Below, one piece after another: positions 54,653 to 64,000 of a stretch of DNA of 64,000 nt (position 1 is the first letter of the stretch; each line of letters opens with the position of its first letter). The stretch comes from Brevipalpus yothersi (lineage: Eukaryota > Arthropoda > Arachnida > Trombidiformes > Tenuipalpidae). Position numbers and translations under genes: made by a program. The stretch lies in contig QZCP01000779.1 in NCBI GenBank assembly GCA_003956705.1, positions 143,007-207,006 on the forward strand. The letters are read 5' to 3'. The notes beneath the pieces were generated by a model, which saw only the letters and a program-made list of their open reading frames with translations, made no database searches and was not told the origin of the DNA.

Positions 54653-55290
54653 AATAACTTGACTGAACATTGAGAGTCTAATGGCTATCTCATTTGCTTG
54701 TAGACCATAAAAAACAATAGCTATACGAATATCCGTTAATCTAATATCAAAAGCCACCATAGATAGCTTTCACTCTCTTCAATTGTTTGAAAACAATCCC
54801 AGTTGATAAGAAACAGCCAGAAACTCACACAATATTACTTTTTGAAGATTCTTGGAATGTGCGCTTGATATTTCGATGAAATTGTGGTAATCATAAAAAG
54901 TGGAGAGCTCAAGACAAAATGTACATGATAGGTGTTCATCCCGTTTACAGATAGAAAACTCACGGACGAACAATCTTTCCTCGAGATAACCAAAAATTTA
55001 TACAGCATGAATAACCGAATCTTCAACCAAAAGTGAACGGAACCCTCATCTCTAATATCAGTCATAAACCAGCAAGGAAATATTCTAATATCATGAAGAT
55101 TCTTGAGTATAAAATGAGAGCGATTAAAGTGTGAAGATCAAATTTCCTCGGTTAATAGAAATAGGAATAAATTCAGCGAATTCACTTAGAATCTACATAC
55201 CCAAAACCATCAGATTTTTAATCCTTCTCTCCTTTATGATCAGCATTTGGTGGATTCTGGACAAAAATTTGTGAAGTAATACAATTAGAC
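54653..55290. other. No gene recognised
   Basis: Right flank of the Polinton up to SSP7. It is AT-rich, with no supported frame or repeat. Confidence 0.5.
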
Positions 55291-55975
55291 ATGTATTTAA
55301 GTTGGATGAAAATTTCTTCCCGTTCAGATCCCAAAGTTTTGATATATCTTCTTGCTATGATCATTTTACTTCCTCAATGCTCACAAAAGAAGGACGCTCC
55401 AAAAAAGATTTCGGATATTGGGAAAAGTTTTAAAAGGGTTTATTTAAATCACTTATGTGTTTTAGGAGAAGTATATGTTAGATATAAATTAAAGGAAAAG
55501 AACGATACAAGGCCAATTATGCGGTGCTTATTGAAGGTAACCATCATTATTGATTGTTGATGCAAATTTAATCGACTTTCATTCGATTTTTTCAAGTTGC
55601 AACCCACAGATAAAGGATATGAAACACTCCATAAATGCATCGCAAAACGTGGATTCTTTGATCTTGAAAACATGAAGCAATTGGAAAAATATTGCCAATG
55701 GAGTCATCGTGATATAGTGAGCACCTATCTATGAAATTATTATTATTATTATTGAGACTCAATCAATAAGAATTGAATTTCACTCTAGTTTGACTATTGT
55801 CGTATGTTTGAGGGAAAAAATCGATTTCATCAGGATAAACATGTAAAGGTGAGATTCTATTTCCTCTATCTTACAGTTGATCTGATAACGTCTCTTAATT
55901 TCACAGAACTGTGCTAAAGAATACGCGAGAAACTCAGAGAAGGGATTGAAGACTACTAACAGAACGTACATTTAA
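55291..55975 (+). CDS. SSP7: secreted six-cysteine protein, truncated exon 3
   Basis: Exons 55291-55536, 55597-55716 and 55907-55975, phase 0, introns of 60 and 190 bp, 144 aa. All six family cysteines are present: PQCSQ, HLC, MRC, HKC, KYC and NCA. Leader and GEVYVRYKLKEKNDTRPIM are conserved. Exon 3 stops after NRTYI; decayed remnants of the usual VIIVTNV tail can be seen downstream out of frame. The tail was therefore lost independently of SSP2/SSP3. Secretion is inferred; function unknown. Confidence 0.7.
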
Positions 55976-56900
55976 ACATTTCAATCTGCAAGTAAACCCG
56001 AGAAAAAAATAAGAAAACAATCGTAAAAAGCGTTACCAATGTTCGAGAATCTAGTGTAAAAAACAGTTCCAAAAAGCAGTGGAATTTTTGAATCCTGCAT
56101 TGCTTTTTGTGATTAGGCTACATTTTATCAACAGTCTATAATCTCCCAAGTGTTTAGACCACTCGGGAAGAATTGTTCTTAATAAGATATCTGAATAACT
56201 TTTTTTTGCTTCCATCACTACAAACACTAAAAAAATTGCCTACGAAAGTTCTTAAAGTCAGATAATGGCACTCATTCATGCCAGCAGGACGATCATATGT
56301 GATATTACGTTCAAAAAATGTAGAAGTATCGAAAAGATAGGAATCGGGTGCGACCTCATCTTCTGTAGAGTGGAATAATTTTTTGAGCCAATCAAAGGCA
56401 AAAATTTTTGGGTAGGAATCTTCTTCCTCCGATTCATAGCAGAGAAGAAGAATGTATTTTAGAGAAAAATATTACTAAAGAACAGCTTTCCATTGATGGT
56501 TCAAAATTATGACAATAGCTCAATTTTGAGACCGAAACTATTGGGATTCACTCCATATTGCTATCTATGCTATCCATAGTAATTAATCTTCGACTTATTC
56601 AAAAATAGGAGTTATTCAACGGATTGAACTCTGGTTTCTCTGATATTTGCCATAAACTATCAAGGGGACATTCCAGGAGCATAAATTGGGAGATTCATAG
56701 GCATAACATGAGAACGATAAGAGGATTGGATTTCTCTTTCAGCTAATGAGAACAAGTTCATACGATCTTGAATTCTACTCAGGATTTAAATCAAATCACA
56801 TGAACGTATCGGGTTCTTGGAACCTTTCCTCATAAATAGTTAACTCCTCCTGGTTTTCACCTGCAAGTTTGTAGAATTCATCTAATCCGTCTGATCAAAC
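55976..56900. other. No gene recognised
   Basis: Intergenic sequence between SSP7 and SSP8; its first 120 bp are the decayed tail of SSP7 exon 3. Confidence 0.5.
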
Positions 56901-57672
56901 ATGTATCTGAGATGGATGAAAATTTCTTCCTATCCTTGTTCCGTAAGTTTGATTTGCTTTTTCGCTGTTATCAACCTACTCCCACAATGTTCTCAAGATG
57001 GAATGGTTTCGAGGAAGATTTCGGACATTGGAAAAAATTTCGATGCTCCATACGCAGAAGTTTGTGCCCTAGCAGAAGTATATGCTAGATACAAATTGAA
57101 GGAAACGGAAAAAAATACAATGCGATTATTGAGGTGCATAGTGCAGGTAACCATCATTGCTTAGTGCCTCAAATTTAATTGATTTGTCAAACGTTTCGAT
57201 CAATTTTTTCCAAGCCGTCTCCCAGCGATGAAGGGTATTACCGGGTTTTTGGGTGCCTAAGAATATGGGGATTCTTCAATCTTGACAACACGAAGAAAGT
57301 GAAATATCATTGTTCGATGAACTCATATCGTAGTTCTAAGGTGAGCAGTCATCTGTAAAATTTTTGAAACATGATCAATAAAAATATAATTCTTCCTAGT
57401 GGACCGGGTGTTGTTTGACTGTAAGACATCATTCCAGCGAATATGTGCTCGTAAGATTCTATTTACTGTAGCTTCGGCCGATCAAGTAACGTCTTCTGTT
57501 TACCCAGAACTGTGCTAGAGAAAACGCAAGAAGATTGGAGGGAAAATTTTGTACAACTCGTAGATTGAACCTACTTCGATCAACTCGAAAGACCGAATCG
57601 AAGAAACCAATCGTTATAATCATCACCAATGTTCGAGGATCAAAAGTAAAAAATGGCTCGAAATACTATTGA
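56901..57672 (+). CDS. SSP8: secreted six-cysteine protein
   Basis: Exons 56901-57146, 57215-57340 and 57508-57672, phase 0, introns of 68 and 167 bp, 178 aa. Six family cysteines: PQCSQ, EVCAL, LRCIV, FGCLR, YHCS and NCA, plus one extra in exon 3 (KFC). GEVYVRYG is changed to AEVYARYKLKE. Exon 3 keeps the Arg-rich stretch and the tail IVIIITNV. It is the copy next to SPH2, just as SSP6 is the copy next to SPH1. Secretion is inferred; function unknown. Confidence 0.73.
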
Positions 57673-57860
57673 AAAATAGAGGGAATTTCAAACAAATCTC
57701 TGTTGAAACAACTTCGAGATAACGAAGCATGAATTTATTCAGATTTCCATCGATGATATTTTCATGATTCAATTAAGCTTGGCTCGTGTGATGTAATCAC
57801 AGTGTGATACTGTTGCTGAGACTAACACTTTCCACTGAACATTGAATACAACCTTTTGGT

Positions 57861-58757
57861 TTATGGGAGAGTTTGCCGGATCCAACCAAAAGAATGAGTT
57901 ATATTCGTGAAAACTGAATACCATTCCTTTTGTGATCTAGAACCGAAGGCATATGATGCTAATCCAATTAAAATGTTTTGATCCGAACTCTTGACAACTA
58001 GAGGTGCGCCAAAATCACCTCTTCCCGGGCCTTGATAATTAACCGTATAACCAGCACATAATGAAGAAAGACCATTTTCCTCTAGAAGCTTAAGATATTT
58101 TGAAAATTGCTCTCTTTTGAAGAATTTTTTGCATATCTTATTGCTCACGACAAGAACTTCAGCAGAACCAAGTTTATATTGTAGGCTTGAGCTGCCATAG
58201 GGCCCAGTAATTGATTTACGAGTAGATGTCAGCGTGTAGGCACTAACAATTGCAGTTCGACCCATGAAAGTTCGTTCGGGAAGAATTACATATTTCGGAA
58301 AGTGGTATGAGGAGTTTTTTCTTGGATTCTCACCAGGTATTACAATTTTATTAGGAATTCTCTCTGATAGTATAAGAATGGCCAAGTCATGAGAAAAAGT
58401 AGAAGGGTCGAAATTTGGATGAATAAAAAGAGTTTTCACTCTGGTAGTCCAATGATTGTTATTAATAATTGTTGTATTTGCACCAATAACAACCGAGATT
58501 GATGAACTACTCTTTCCATAAACACAATCAGCTGTAGTGAGAACAATCTTGTGTGATAACAAGGCACCAGAACAAATTTTTGTTGCAACACGAATCTGAG
58601 CAATGTATGGAACATCTCGTAGAGTAGCTGGGAATCCATCAACAATTCGCTTTTTAATGACAATGGTGTTGGCTTGGTTGACAAGTGACCCGTGAAGAAA
58701 TATAACATAGAAAAAAATATTGGAGGATCGAGGGAATATCTTGAAGCACATTACCAT
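57861..58757 (-). CDS. Inactive trypsin-fold serine protease homologue (SPH2)
   Basis: An intronless paralogue of SPH1, about 298 aa from the ATG at 58,757 (58,751 also possible and aligned with the SPH1 start). Signal peptide, KKR/IVDG cleavage site, VLTTADC (His to Asp) and HDLAIL are shared with SPH1. The catalytic Ser is Phe (GRGDFGAPL) where SPH1 has Ile. The N-terminal third is nearly identical to SPH1, whereas the C-terminal two-thirds differ widely, suggesting gene conversion of the 5' part or diversifying change of the 3' part. It cannot be proteolytic. Secreted; role unknown. Confidence 0.85.
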   Translation of the reverse strand: MVMCFKIFPRSSNIFFYVIFLHGSLVNQANTIVIKKRIVDGFPATLRDVPYIAQIRVATKICSGALLSHKIVLTTADCVYGKSSSSISVVIGANTTIINNNHWTTRVKTLFIHPNFDPSTFSHDLAILILSERIPNKIVIPGENPRKNSSYHFPKYVILPERTFMGRTAIVSAYTLTSTRKSITGPYGSSSLQYKLGSAEVLVVSNKICKKFFKREQFSKYLKLLEENGLSSLCAGYTVNYQGPGRGDFGAPLVVKSSDQNILIGLASYAFGSRSQKEWYSVFTNITHSFGWIRQTLP

Positions 58758-58829
58758 GATTAATTGTCGTGGATTATCTGATTGAGGAGCGATCCTTTTA
58801 ATGATCAATAATCAATCATGAAAAATTCA

Positions 58830-59786
58830 AATGGGTACATTCCATTAGACCATCTTATGGGATTTTTCAACATAACATGAGGAGAATATTTCACAGGATG
58901 ATAGGAAGAAATCTCTTAAGCAAAGGGAAAAAACGACGGAATCATAGAGATCCAATTTCTTACTGTAACGAGATGAATTCTTGAAAATTATTAGAAGTTT
59001 CTACTTTGAAATTAGTAGTAATCCTGGTTTTCCTTCCATAATCAGTACTCAACTCAGTCAGAAAATTCCTGAAACTAGTAAAATTCAAAACGTTAAGATA
59101 TGCCTGAACTGGGCAAAAAAATCCTCTATTAGGAGGCACTCTTTTTGCCCCTTTAGGTACGAACAAGCATTTGACTTAGAATGAGAAAATGGAAGTGCAA
59201 TGGTTTCTACAAATGGAAAACTTACACAGAAAAAAGCCTCCAATTATAAATGGATGAAATAATTGATGGGAAGATAGGTTGACCTGGTGAGAAGATTGAT
59301 ACACATAGTTATTTGATTGGAGATCCACGAGAATTTCCACCAAAAATGGTCAACATCCTAGAAAGAATATTGAGAGAATGAAATCTCTCTAATGAATAAA
59401 CTTTTAATCATACGATCGAATTCAAAAAATTCGAAAATTTCCCTGATTTAGCTGACCGACAATCGAGAATGAAAGAAAAGAGTAATTTTCAAGTAATAAT
59501 AAATATTTTCATTATTGAGAGTGATTAACATCACACATATTTAGAGGAATCTCTTCAGTCGTACAAAGAGTAGTGTAGTAATGATTATGATGATTACATT
59601 TGCTCAGAGAGATAGACTACAGCAATCAGGGTTATGACAATGTTCGAAACGAAATGCCTGATAACTATCTTCTTCGCTTCATTAGTATATGCTGTTCATT
59701 TGTGTGATGTGAATCAATTTTAAAATCAACATATCGAGTATATCACATATGGGGCATGGAATATCAAGTCAATTCTTTTTACAAAT
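58830..59786. other. Duplicated flank; no gene recognised
   Basis: 58,830-59,120 matches the SPH1 upstream region (36,304-36,860). 59,280-59,360 weakly matches about 30,815-30,900, and 59,520-59,600 matches 28,140-28,200 and 30,535-30,600, where the minus strand reads a short hydrophobic run. These are parts of old segmental duplications. Confidence 0.5.
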
Positions 59787-62700
59787 CTATTTCCCTTGCA
59801 TTCCTTGTGCAGGTGGTGTTTGATTAGCGAATGCAGGTAAAGCACCAGATCCACTAGATCCGTGAGTATCAGTACTCACACTGCTTGCAATCATACCGCT
59901 ATAAGGTTGTGGCTGCTGTGGTTGACCAGTGAGACGAGAGAGTATACCTCGTTCAGACATTTGTAATCGTTGAGCTACAGGAGGAATACGAGCTATTGTT
60001 GCTGGTAATCGGGATACATCAGATTTCATATCAGTCAACAGCTCTTCTAGCTGATTGAGAACTTTGTGTAGTACCGCATTGGCTGGCTTGTTACCAGCAA
60101 GAGATTCTTTCGACAAGTGTTGATGCGATTCACCGAGACATTCTAGTTCTGAGAAACGTGCATTCAAAGCCATTGCGGGATGAGTTGGATCTTGGGTGAG
60201 ATTGAGATATGCGGCACGTCGAAGTTGCTCTTCGATCACCAATGCTTGTTCAAGCAATTTGAATCGACGTGCTAGGAACTTGTTCTTTATTTCAAGGAAA
60301 TTACCTTTACCAACATCCATTTTGAATGGCTCATTTATGATCATAAAGTTCAGATCATTCTGTATATCTTGCCAGCGACCATAGCCATGCTTAACAACAC
60401 CAGCGAGGAGCCAATAATCATGTCTTCTATGCCATATTTCGTATTCACGATTTTGTGCAGCACGCTCCTCATTCTGCCACAGAGTATGTAGCTCGGTGAA
60501 GCCGCCATCAGCAATGTTGAACATGAATTTTCGTTTCTCTGGTATCTCAGGCTCTCTTGTTTCTTCTTTTGGCTCTTCGTTAGAGATCTCCATTTTTTCA
60601 TCTGCATCAGCATTTTCAGAGTTTTTCACCTGATTATTAGTGTGATTCTCATTAATACTTTCACTTGGACCTTCCTTGTCATTAGTTTCTTCGGTTTTTT
60701 CTACAGTATCTTCATCTTTCTTCGTTCCACTATCAATCTCATTTTCGTCAACTACTTTGTTGCTTTCTTCTTCATTCCCGGATTCGATTTCCTTCACTAC
60801 GGATGACGATTGAGCTTCATCTTTTTTGCTATCCGCCGCTGCCTCTCCATTCACACTTTCCATTGATTCGTCTTTCTGTTTATTTTCATCTTTCATGGAT
60901 TCATCTCCTTCATTTGGCTGATTTTGTTCCTGTTCATCCTTCATCTCATGATCTTCTTGGTCTTTACTCTTAGATTCATCACTCTTCAACTCTTCATCTT
61001 TTTCTAAACTCTGATTTGGATCTTTTTCTTCATCACACTTGGATTCATCTTTTTCATTTGTCGTCTTATTCTCATCATTACTTTCTTTCTCATCACTTTC
61101 CTCCTTGTGGTCGACAGTGGAAGGTTGAGGAGTCGCGGCTTTACTATCATTGGGAGTTGATAATGATGATGGTGTAGCTGAGGTCTGATCTTTCAATCCA
61201 TTCTGATCTTTAGGAACTTCAGGGGGCTCTGGTATAGGCATACTTCGAGTACCATTGATGTGTTCGAACTCTTGAACCTTCTTGCGTATCAGTGACATTA
61301 TGCCAATACGAGTTAAGACATGCTGTCTGGATAATCCCTCACGAGGAACTCCATCGGCAAACGTCTCAGAGTTATCTGCACCAGGTTCACAAAGATGACG
61401 CATGAAGAGGGACACATATGATCGGAAATTGCGTTCGGATTTACCACGCAAATCACGCACAAGCCATTGAGAATTGAAAGCATCTTGAGGAGGCATTCCA
61501 TATCTCATGATTGCGTTCAAGAATGCCTTGCGTTGACGAGCATTGAAGCCGAGTACCTGGGAAGTGGAAAGAGGAAAGTGAAATTGTGATTAATTTTGAG
61601 TTTAACATTTTGTCGGGAAAATTGATAGAGCTAAAACAATTTTGCTACAATTCACAAGCAGAATCAGAATTTGACAACATTGTTATGCATCGCCTTTGAG
61701 AAATCCTCAAGATAGTTGAACAGATCTCTCCTAAAAGATGCATATTTCTCTCTTGCATCGATTCCCAGAAAATCAAAGTTAACTGATAACTTTGATTATT
61801 GTAACCATAAAATTGATGAGATCACCGATGCTTGAATCTATAAAAATACAGAACGCTATCCTTACCTCGATGTTTCCACCAACACGAGCCAACAGTGGTG
61901 GGAGTGGACGATCTTTTTCACCACGCTCGTTTCTACCTTTTCTACGTCCAATTTTCTCCTCGTTCTTTTCCTCAAAGTCATCATCGTCTGATGAAAAATG
62001 AATGGATGAATAATCGAATTAGCATCATTCGATTGACACAGAGTAGAGAGTCAAAAACTACAACGATCCTATTTCGAATTGTCAAACGAGTGAGGAAAGA
62101 ATCTAATACAGATACATACCTGATGGTACAGAAAAGTCCGAGTTGTATTCTGACAGGTTATCTTGCCAGTTCGTATCCTCTTGTCCTCCAACAGCATCAT
62201 TGTAGTTCACTTGCTTACGAACACGCTTTCCTTTGCCCATCGTTCTAGCGAGATCTTCCTGTTGCTGTTCATAGTGATGTCTTAGCAATTTTTCCCAATA
62301 ACACTGATCAGCCGGCTCGACCTCTTGTTTCAACACTTCAGGTTCTGGTTCCTCTTCTTTTTCTGCTTCCTTTGTTGCATATGCAGCAACTTTAAAGGAA
62401 CTCAAATACTCATTAGCCCACAGCTCCTTCTGTTCGATACCTTCCTTTGATCGATCAAGTAGATCTCTTATAGCCTCATCATCGTAATGAATTTCTTCCT
62501 TATTCTCATCAACACCCTCTTCTTCTTTGAAAAGCTTCTCAGTACCAAATCTCAGAATGTCGTCCAACTCTTGTTTTGACATCGTATTTCGAGCCCCCAT
62601 TCCTGGACGTACTACAAGATGGGTCAACATCATCTTCTTCTTTGCTACTTGTGTAATTCTCTCCTCAACAGAGTTTCGAGTCACAAATCGATAGATCATC

Positions 62701-63890
62701 ACCTTGTTTGCCTGACCAATACGATGAGCTCTACTAAATGCTTGAATGTCATTGTGCGGATTCCAATCAGAATCGTATATCACAACAGTATCAGCTGTAG
62801 CTAAATTGATACCTAAGCCACCGGCACGTGTTGAGAGAAGAAAACAAAATTGCTGTGCTCCTGGAGCATTGTATCTATCAATAGCTTCTTGTCGTTGAGT
62901 TCCAGTGATACCACCATCAATACGTTCATACTTGTAGCCTTCAGCTTCCAGAAAATCTTCCAAGATATCCAACATCTTGGTCATTTGAGAGAATACCAGT
63001 ACTCGATGTCCAGTTTCCTTCAACTGTCTCATCATTTTTTGGAGTACAATAAGTTTTCCGGATGCTTTCGTCAATGCACTACCTTCGTAAGCCCCGTTAG
63101 GCGCAAGTGGAGCTTCCTGAATTGATAAAAAGAATGGTAGTCAGTAAAAGTAAGAATGAAGATGAAGTGAGAGTGTAACTCGGGCGAAAAAGAAATTGAC
63201 AATAGAGAAGGGAAAAAAAGGGGTGGGGGCTGAGAAAAATGAAGTTAAAGGAGAGGCGAAGGAGAGAAAGCGGGGAAGAGAGGGGGGGGGGAACGTAGAC
63301 TCGGTAGATCGGTGAACTACCGAGTGAATGCAGATGCTCTGTGTTACTGATTCGTGTCACAATAGGTGGGCAGCATTAACTTTGAAAAAAAAGTAGAAGA
63401 AAATGTCGGCCAACATTATCTTCGATATTCGATATTTGATTTCACTCACCTGAGCTGCAACTGGGAATAAATATGGATGATTGCAACACTTTTTCAGATC
63501 CATCATGATGTTTATCAATGATACTTGATTTCCACCACCTTTAGTGTTGAGAGCTTCGAAATTACGAGCCAATATGTATTTATAGAATTTTCTGCAAGAT
63601 CAATGATTAACATGAATAATAAATTATTGGAGAAATAAATTGAGATTGATCATTAGATTTTTCGACTGACAATAAGCGAAACAGGCACAAAAACGGAGAT
63701 AGAAACCGAAACTCACTTTTGTAGTGGTGTCAACTCTACTCTAACTATAAATTCACTTTTCGATGGTATACCCTTCAACACATCAGCCTTTAATCGTCTA
63801 AGAAGATGTTCTCCAAGCATATCGTGCAATTTTTTGACTTGCTCTTCTTTCTCAATATCAGCAAACTCGCTGAGAAATCCTTGAAGATCA
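59787..63890 (-). CDS. Mi-2: Mi-2/CHD4 chromatin remodeller, C-terminal part
   Basis: The gene enters from the right edge. Exons here: 63890-63717, 63591-63450, 63116-62120, 61987-61866, 61556-59787, joining in frame over about 1,068 residues. The first two hold the end of the SNF2 ATPase N-lobe (HLLRRLKADVLKGIPSKSEF, DLKKCCNHPYLFP). The third holds the helicase C-lobe (FSQMTKMLDILEDF, STRAGGLGINLATADTV, QAFSRAHRIGQ). The rest is CHD-specific: PLPPLLARVGGNIEVLGFN, RYGMPPQDAFNSQWLVRDL, a long Glu/Asp/Lys/Ser-rich linker and the CHDCT2 domain (YWLLAGVVKHGYGRWQDI). It is the nucleosome-remodelling subunit of NuRD. All helicase motifs are intact, and this is the source of most Mi-2 fragments at 23-35 kb. 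Confidence 0.95.
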
Positions 63891-64000
63891 CTGTTGTGAT
63901 GAGAAGATGGGAATATTATCATTATTAAATTTTTAGATTTGGTCAACTTATTTCTTCGAAAATGATGGGAATTTCTCTCAATCACTCTCTCATTTGTGTC

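Noticed and set aside
1..64000. CRISPR arrays, rRNA genes or bacterial operons
   Set aside because: No regularly spaced repeats and no rRNA text. Splice-joined genes and Mi-2 show eukaryotic DNA; the compact gene block is the Polinton.

Overview
The window is AT-rich eukaryotic DNA, most likely from an arthropod. The evidence is a spliced chromatin-remodeller gene of the Mi-2/CHD4 type with insect/mite-like wording, introns of about 50-180 bp with GT-AG ends, tandem families of small secreted proteins, inactive trypsin-fold proteins and abundant Tc1/pogo transposons. Inactive serine-protease families are known from parasitic mites, so an acariform mite is possible, but the species cannot be fixed from this sequence.

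Layout. 0-10 kb: three tandem copies (SSP1-3) of a three-exon gene for a secreted six-cysteine protein, with three DD34E Tc1/mariner-like insertions (one apparently intact at 6.65-8.07 kb) and a small MITE. 10.36-13.73 kb: a pogo-like DNA transposon carrying two spliced convergent genes, a CENP-B/DDE transposase and an unexpected J-domain (HPD) protein. The whole element is studded with the palindrome ACCGGT. 14.6-20.8 kb: minus-strand secreted or membrane-anchored low-complexity proteins, including two tandem paralogues with the same ends but different repeat exons. 21.6-36.3 kb: more SSP genes (SSP4-6, plus a relic), dispersed fragments of the Mi-2 gene, a non-autonomous TIR element and a trypsin-fold pseudoprotease.

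36,867-54,646: a complete, apparently young Polinton/Maverick (adintovirus-like) element of 17.78 kb with perfect 67-bp terminal inverted repeats and a 6-bp TTAGGC target duplication. It carries protein-primed DNA polymerase B, adenovirus-type protease, major and minor capsid proteins, a pVI-like protein, integrase with chromodomain, packaging ATPase and small core and membrane proteins. It also has accessory genes: a TBP-like protein, a GATA-like zinc-finger mini-protein, a plus-strand 357-aa protein and a 101-aa basic protein. The morphogenesis genes form one tightly packed minus-strand block, in places overlapping.

54.7-58.8 kb: SSP7, SSP8 and a second pseudoprotease, repeating the SSP(+)/pseudoprotease(-) module on the other side of the Polinton. 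59.8-64.0 kb: the C-terminal half of Mi-2, running off the right edge. The window looks like a region growing by local duplication (SSP, pseudoprotease and Mi-2 fragments) and by transposon load. The two most unusual systems are the ACCGGT/J-domain pogo-like element and the Polinton with its own candidate transcription-factor set.
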